From positions 1 to 64,000 of the forward strand of contig JAHENF010000012.1 of the NCBI GenBank assembly GCA_024643255.1: a DNA stretch of 64,000 bases, written 5' to 3'. The DNA comes from Ilumatobacteraceae bacterium (lineage in GTDB: Bacteria; Actinomycetota; Acidimicrobiia; Acidimicrobiales; Ilumatobacteraceae). A model generated the notes under the pieces. It did no database searches. It was not told the origin of the DNA and saw nothing but the letters and a program-made list of their open reading frames with translations. Within the stretch, counting starts at the first letter, position 1. Each line of letters opens with the position of its first letter. Positions 60,820 to 64,000 of this stretch are shown here, in pieces. The position numbers were made by a program, and so were the translations under genes.

Positions 60820-61650
60820 TCAGGCCGACTTCTTCTTCGCCGCGGCCTTCTTCGCCGGATGACGCGTCCGCGCCTCCTTGGCTGCCGCGACGCTCGCTTC
60901 GAGCGCCGCCATGATGTCGACGACCTTCGGCTTCTCGGCGGCCAGTTCCGGCACCTCGAACTCCTCGCCATCGGCCTTCATCTGGATGAGCGCCATGACT
61001 TCCTCGCGGTATTCGTCGTGGTACTTCTCCGGCGCAAACTCAGCGGCGAGCGAGGCGACCAGGCTCTCGGCCATCGCCACCTCCTTGTCGTTGACCTCGA
61101 TGGCCTCGAGACCCTGGAGTTCGTCGATGTCGGCCGGATCGATCACCTCGTCGGCGTAGGCGAGGGTCGACATCACGAGCCGCCCCTCCTCCGCTCGGAT
61201 CGCGGCCGTGTACTGCTTGTTGCGCATCACGAATCGGCCGATGGCGACCTTGCCGCTGGCCTCCATGGCACGAGCGAGCAGGACATAGGGCTTGGGCGGG
61301 CCGTCGGGAGCGAGGTGATAGGCGGTGTCGAAGTACACGGGATCGATGTCTGCGAGGTCGACGAACTCCTCGAGGTCGACGGACTTGGTGGCGACCGGCA
61401 TGAACGGTTCGAGTTCATCGGGATCGACGAGCACGTAGCGACCCTTGGAGATCTCGTAGCCCTTGACGATGTGATCGTCGCCGACCTCCTCGCCGGTCTC
61501 GGCATTGACCTTGCGGTAGCGGATGCGCGCCATGTTGCGCTCGTCGAGCTGATTGAACGAGACGCTCTGTCGGCGCACGGCGTGGAAGAGCTTCACCGGG
61601 ATCGCCACCAACCCGAACGAGATCGTCCCACTCCACACCGGCCGTGCCAT
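60820..61650 (-). CDS. ku: Ku protein (NHEJ)
   Basis: 276-aa bacterial Ku homodimer, which binds DNA ends and recruits LigD. The start MARPVWSGTISFGLVAIPVKL is nearly invariant in the family. The bridge/core runs to about residue 250, and the C terminus is a Lys/Ala-rich DNA-binding tail (KKAAAKKKSA). ATG at 61650 is chosen; the frame is open to 61689 with nonfamily residues. Co-transcribed with the polymerase gene. Confidence 0.93.
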   Translation of the reverse strand: MARPVWSGTISFGLVAIPVKLFHAVRRQSVSFNQLDERNMARIRYRKVNAETGEEVGDDHIVKGYEISKGRYVLVDPDELEPFMPVATKSVDLEEFVDLADIDPVYFDTAYHLAPDGPPKPYVLLARAMEASGKVAIGRFVMRNKQYTAAIRAEEGRLVMSTLAYADEVIDPADIDELQGLEAIEVNDKEVAMAESLVASLAAEFAPEKYHDEYREEVMALIQMKADGEEFEVPELAAEKPKVVDIMAALEASVAAAKEARTRHPAKKAAAKKKSA

Positions 61651-61723
61651 GCCCAGAGTCAACCACACCGACCCAGGTGACGAAACCATGCGACGCGGGG
61701 TCTGACCCCGCGTCTCGTTCAGG

Positions 61724-62602
61724 TCACGGGGAGGCGAGGATGGCGCGCGGGACGATGTCCATGCCGAACCCGGTGAGGATCGCCAGGTAGAGCAGGCCGG
61801 TCGCCGCCATCACCGCCGAGTAGTAGCGCTCGCGCAACGCGGCCTTGGTGACGAAGATCAGGATGATCGTCGTCAGAGCGCACATCACCCACATCCATCC
61901 GAGCATGCCGCCCCAGCCGTCGTCGACCGTCCCGTTGAGCACCGCGATCATGCCGGTCGGCAGCAACATCACGATCACCTCGGCGGGCCACAACCACGCG
62001 AGGGCGTCGACCATCTCGTTGAGCAGCACCCGCGGGAGGCCCGGCTGCGTCAGGTACCAGTGGCCGAGCAGCATCCCATCGGACAGCGCCCCGATGAATG
62101 CCGCACCCACGAGTGTGCGGGCGATCGCGACGCCGGTGTTGCCGCCGGCGTCGAGGGCCGCGGCGAACAGACCGATCGCCCCGATGAGCGCCGGCACGAG
62201 GTCGAGAATCGGCGGGAATTCGGGCCCCATCGGGTCCGCGCCGTCGCTGTCCGCCGACGGCGACTCGACCGTGCGCTCGATGCCGGTCATGGCGGCGACG
62301 CGTTCGCTGCGGCGATCGTGTTCGGCCAGCGCTCCGCTGACACCGGCCCCCTTGCGCCGCACGGACACCGTCAGCGCGAACAGGCAGGTGATCATCACTC
62401 CGACCGACGCCGCCTCACGGACCGCGACGGTGCCGAATGCCAGCCCAGCCGCGAACGATCCGGCCGCGAAGCAGAAGTAGACCCCGCGTAGCAGCCACCC
62501 GTAGCCGAGGCTGGCGATGCGCCGTCGAGTGGTGAACCAGCAGAACAACATGCCACCGGTGGCCCACTGCAGGAGCACGGTGGCGGCGTCGAGGCTGATC
62601 AC
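61724..62602 (-). CDS. Multi-pass membrane protein of unknown function
   Basis: 292 aa with about eight hydrophobic helices and a polar loop near residues 95-140 (KGAGVSGALAEHDRRSERV). A histidine in LSDGMLLGHWYLTQPGLP and several Trp residues are notable. Not recognised with confidence. GTG at 62602 is 8 nt after TACCGT (62611-62616). Divergent from the lipoprotein at 62638. Confidence 0.7.
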   Translation of the reverse strand: MISLDAATVLLQWATGGMLFCWFTTRRRIASLGYGWLLRGVYFCFAAGSFAAGLAFGTVAVREAASVGVMITCLFALTVSVRRKGAGVSGALAEHDRRSERVAAMTGIERTVESPSADSDGADPMGPEFPPILDLVPALIGAIGLFAAALDAGGNTGVAIARTLVGAAFIGALSDGMLLGHWYLTQPGLPRVLLNEMVDALAWLWPAEVIVMLLPTGMIAVLNGTVDDGWGGMLGWMWVMCALTTIILIFVTKAALRERYYSAVMAATGLLYLAILTGFGMDIVPRAILASP

Positions 62603-62637
62603 GCTGACCCACGGTAACGCCGTAGCCTGACGGCGCC
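62603..62637. promoter_or_regulatory. Compact divergent promoters
   Basis: Thirty-five bp separate the two start codons. Minus -10 TACCGT (62611-62616) and plus -10 TAGCCT (62623-62628) are 6 bp apart, so each promoter would overlie the other's upstream region and simultaneous use is unlikely. Confidence 0.55.
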
Positions 62638-63300
62638 ATGGCCTCTCCTCGCCCGAATGATTCCACCGGTCGGCGACGCCTCGCCGTCGTCGCACTGCTC
62701 GTCGGCACGGTGAGTATCTCCGCCTGCGCCACGGGACAGCGGCCGAGCTTCGATGCCGACCAGCCGGCGCTCGCGCCGACCGGCGACCCCGCCGCCGACG
62801 CCGTGCTCGACCGCCTCGACGGCATCGACCTCGAACAGTTCACGGCGGACTACTCGATCCTCACCCGCCTCGGCGGCCAGGAGTCGACCGCCACGGTGGT
62901 GCAGGCCGACAACAGCCGACGTTCGGTGACCGTGAACGACATCCGGTACCTGAACGGCACGGGCAATGCGGCCACGTGCAACCTCACCACCGGCGAGTGC
63001 GAGGCGTCGATCAACGATGCTCGCACGAGCGATCTCCAGGTCACGCACGACTTCTACGGGATCAGCATGGCTCGACGTCTCCGCGTCGACGCCGACCGCC
63101 GGATCGACAATTCCCGCGGCTATCTCGACACCATCGCCGGGCAGCAAGCCACGTGTGCGGACGTCCCGGTGTCCGGTGGCACCAAGACCTACTGCGTTCT
63201 CGACTCGGGGGTCCTCGCCCGCTATGTCGGTGCCGATCTGCAGATCGAACTGACGAGCATCAGCAACGTCGCCGACGAGACGAAGTTCGAGACGAACTGA
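62638..63300 (+). CDS. Lipoprotein of unknown function
   Basis: 220 aa. An N-terminal signal peptide ends at the lipobox SISAC, followed by a linker and a mixed alpha/beta domain with four cysteines (ATCNLTTGEC and ATCADVP...TYC) that could form two disulfides outside the cell. No known family is recognised. ATG at 62638 is 9 nt after TAGCCT (62623-62628). Confidence 0.75.
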   Translation: MASPRPNDSTGRRRLAVVALLVGTVSISACATGQRPSFDADQPALAPTGDPAADAVLDRLDGIDLEQFTADYSILTRLGGQESTATVVQADNSRRSVTVNDIRYLNGTGNAATCNLTTGECEASINDARTSDLQVTHDFYGISMARRLRVDADRRIDNSRGYLDTIAGQQATCADVPVSGGTKTYCVLDSGVLARYVGADLQIELTSISNVADETKFETN

Positions 63301-63310
63301 GCGTCGCCGC

Positions 63311-64000
63311 TCAGGCGTCGACGCCGACGAGGCCGTGATCTGAGTTGTTGAGCGCCACGGGTCCGTCGGCGGTGGCCACGACGATGTCCTCGAGCCGCAT
63401 TCCCCATCGCCCCGGGATGTAGATGCCGGGTTCGACGCTGTAGGCGTGGCCCGCCTCGAGCGGGAGCTGGTTGCCCTCGACGATGTAGGGGTCCTCATGC
63501 TCCTCCATCCCGATCCCGTGGCCGGTGCGGTGGATGAAGTACTCGCCGTAGCCGGCGTCATCGATCACCTTGCGGGTCGCTCGATCGATCTCCTCGCACG
63601 GCGTGCCGACGGCACCGGCGGCCACGCCGACTCGTTGCGCCTCGTGGAGCACCGCATAGGCCTCCGCGACGTCGGCCGATGGCTCGCCGGTGAACACGCA
63701 GCGGGTCGTGTCGGAGCAGTAGCCGGCCATCGTGCCGCCGAAGTCGCACAGGACGATCTCGTTCTCGCGGATCAGGCGAGATCCGGCGTGGTGATGCGGG
63801 CTCGCCGCGTTCTCGCCCGCCGCGACGATGGCGAAGTTGACCTTGTCGTGGCCTTCCTCGATGATCCGTCGGCTGAGGTGGGCCGACACGTCGGCCTCGG
63901 TGCGACCGACCAAGGGGATCTCTCCACGCTGCAGCTCGGCGGCGATCCGGTCGACGGCGGCACCGGCCGCCGTGAGCGCATCGATCTCGGCCTGATCCTT
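63311..64000 (-). CDS. M24-family Xaa-Pro aminopeptidase (5' end beyond the window)
   Basis: The frame is open to the last base, so the gene continues upstream outside the window; the 229 residues here are the catalytic pita-bread domain. Metal ligands are visible: CDFGGTMAGYCSDTTR (two Asp), HRTGHGIGMEEHEDP (His), YSVEPGIYIPG (Glu) and RLEDIVV (Glu). It removes N-terminal residues before proline in peptide turnover. Stop at 63311-63313, just behind the convergent lipoprotein gene. Confidence 0.9.
   Translation of the reverse strand, partial: KDQAEIDALTAAGAAVDRIAAELQRGEIPLVGRTEADVSAHLSRRIIEEGHDKVNFAIVAAGENAASPHHHAGSRLIRENEIVLCDFGGTMAGYCSDTTRCVFTGEPSADVAEAYAVLHEAQRVGVAAGAVGTPCEEIDRATRKVIDDAGYGEYFIHRTGHGIGMEEHEDPYIVEGNQLPLEAGHAYSVEPGIYIPGRWGMRLEDIVVATADGPVALNNSDHGLVGVDA

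Overview
This is a GC-rich chromosomal stretch of an actinobacterium. The mix of F420-dependent-type LLM oxidoreductases, a mycothiol S-conjugate amidase, many FadD/acyl-CoA/SDR genes, a Ku plus stand-alone LigD-type polymerase pair, and mostly leaderless gene starts (a TANNNT -10 box 6-9 nt before ATG/GTG) fits an Acidimicrobiia (Ilumatobacter-like) genome. The taxon is an inference from gene content, not a match. There are 59 protein genes, one of them a 3' fragment at the left edge and one a 5'-truncated gene at the right edge, plus one decaying gene, one riboswitch and five families of short palindromic repeats. No rRNA, tRNA, phage, transposase or CRISPR array was seen, and no gene-free gap exceeds about 300 bases.

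Layout. 0-6.2 kb: TypA GTPase, TauE/SafE exporter with a possible CsoR/CstR-type operator, carotenoid-oxygenase-family enzyme and an acyl-CoA synthetase. 6.3-11.8 kb: redox genes (FMN reductase, P450, nitroreductase-like, HsaA/DszC-like flavin monooxygenase, DinB-like, LLM). 11.9-16.6 kb: FadD, then a coupled HAD beta-phosphoglucomutase and GH65 disaccharide phosphorylase. 16.6-24.3 kb: methyltransferase, three SDRs, acyl-CoA dehydrogenase, alpha/beta hydrolase, RecB-like Fe-S nuclease, PAP2 phosphatase. 24.3-26.8 kb (minus): a tightly packed TauD-like dioxygenase / SDR / ComB-like operon, possibly for an organosulfonate. 27-30 kb: lipocalin-like protein and S9 peptidase. 30-33 kb (minus): type-II P-type ATPase under a yybP-ykoY (Mn2+) riboswitch. 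33-41 kb: nitrobindin, NudC, thiolase, nuclease, YdjC-type deacetylase, mycothiol amidase, PEBP lipoprotein, GGDEF-EAL protein with a degenerate EAL half. 41-45.4 kb: rhomboid, FAD glycerol-3-phosphate dehydrogenase, MtfA-like peptidase, EamA permease. 45.4-56.3 kb: LLM enzymes, PI-PLC-like lipoprotein, thioesterase, FadD, a truncated gene, S1P-lyase-like PLP enzyme, amidohydrolase, CaiB. 56.3-58.5 kb: YtrA-type GntR-ABC operon. 58.5-64 kb: beta-lactamase-fold lipoprotein, NHEJ pair, membrane protein, lipoprotein, Xaa-Pro aminopeptidase.

The most notable signals are (1) the Mn2+ riboswitch, whose P1 3' strand is shared with an alternative hairpin before the ATPase start; (2) five families of short palindromes, including four copies of an element exactly 52 nt long and one family copy read inside a lipoprotein gene; (3) near-universal leaderless starts, which re-set many start codons; and (4) the TauD/SDR/ComB operon.
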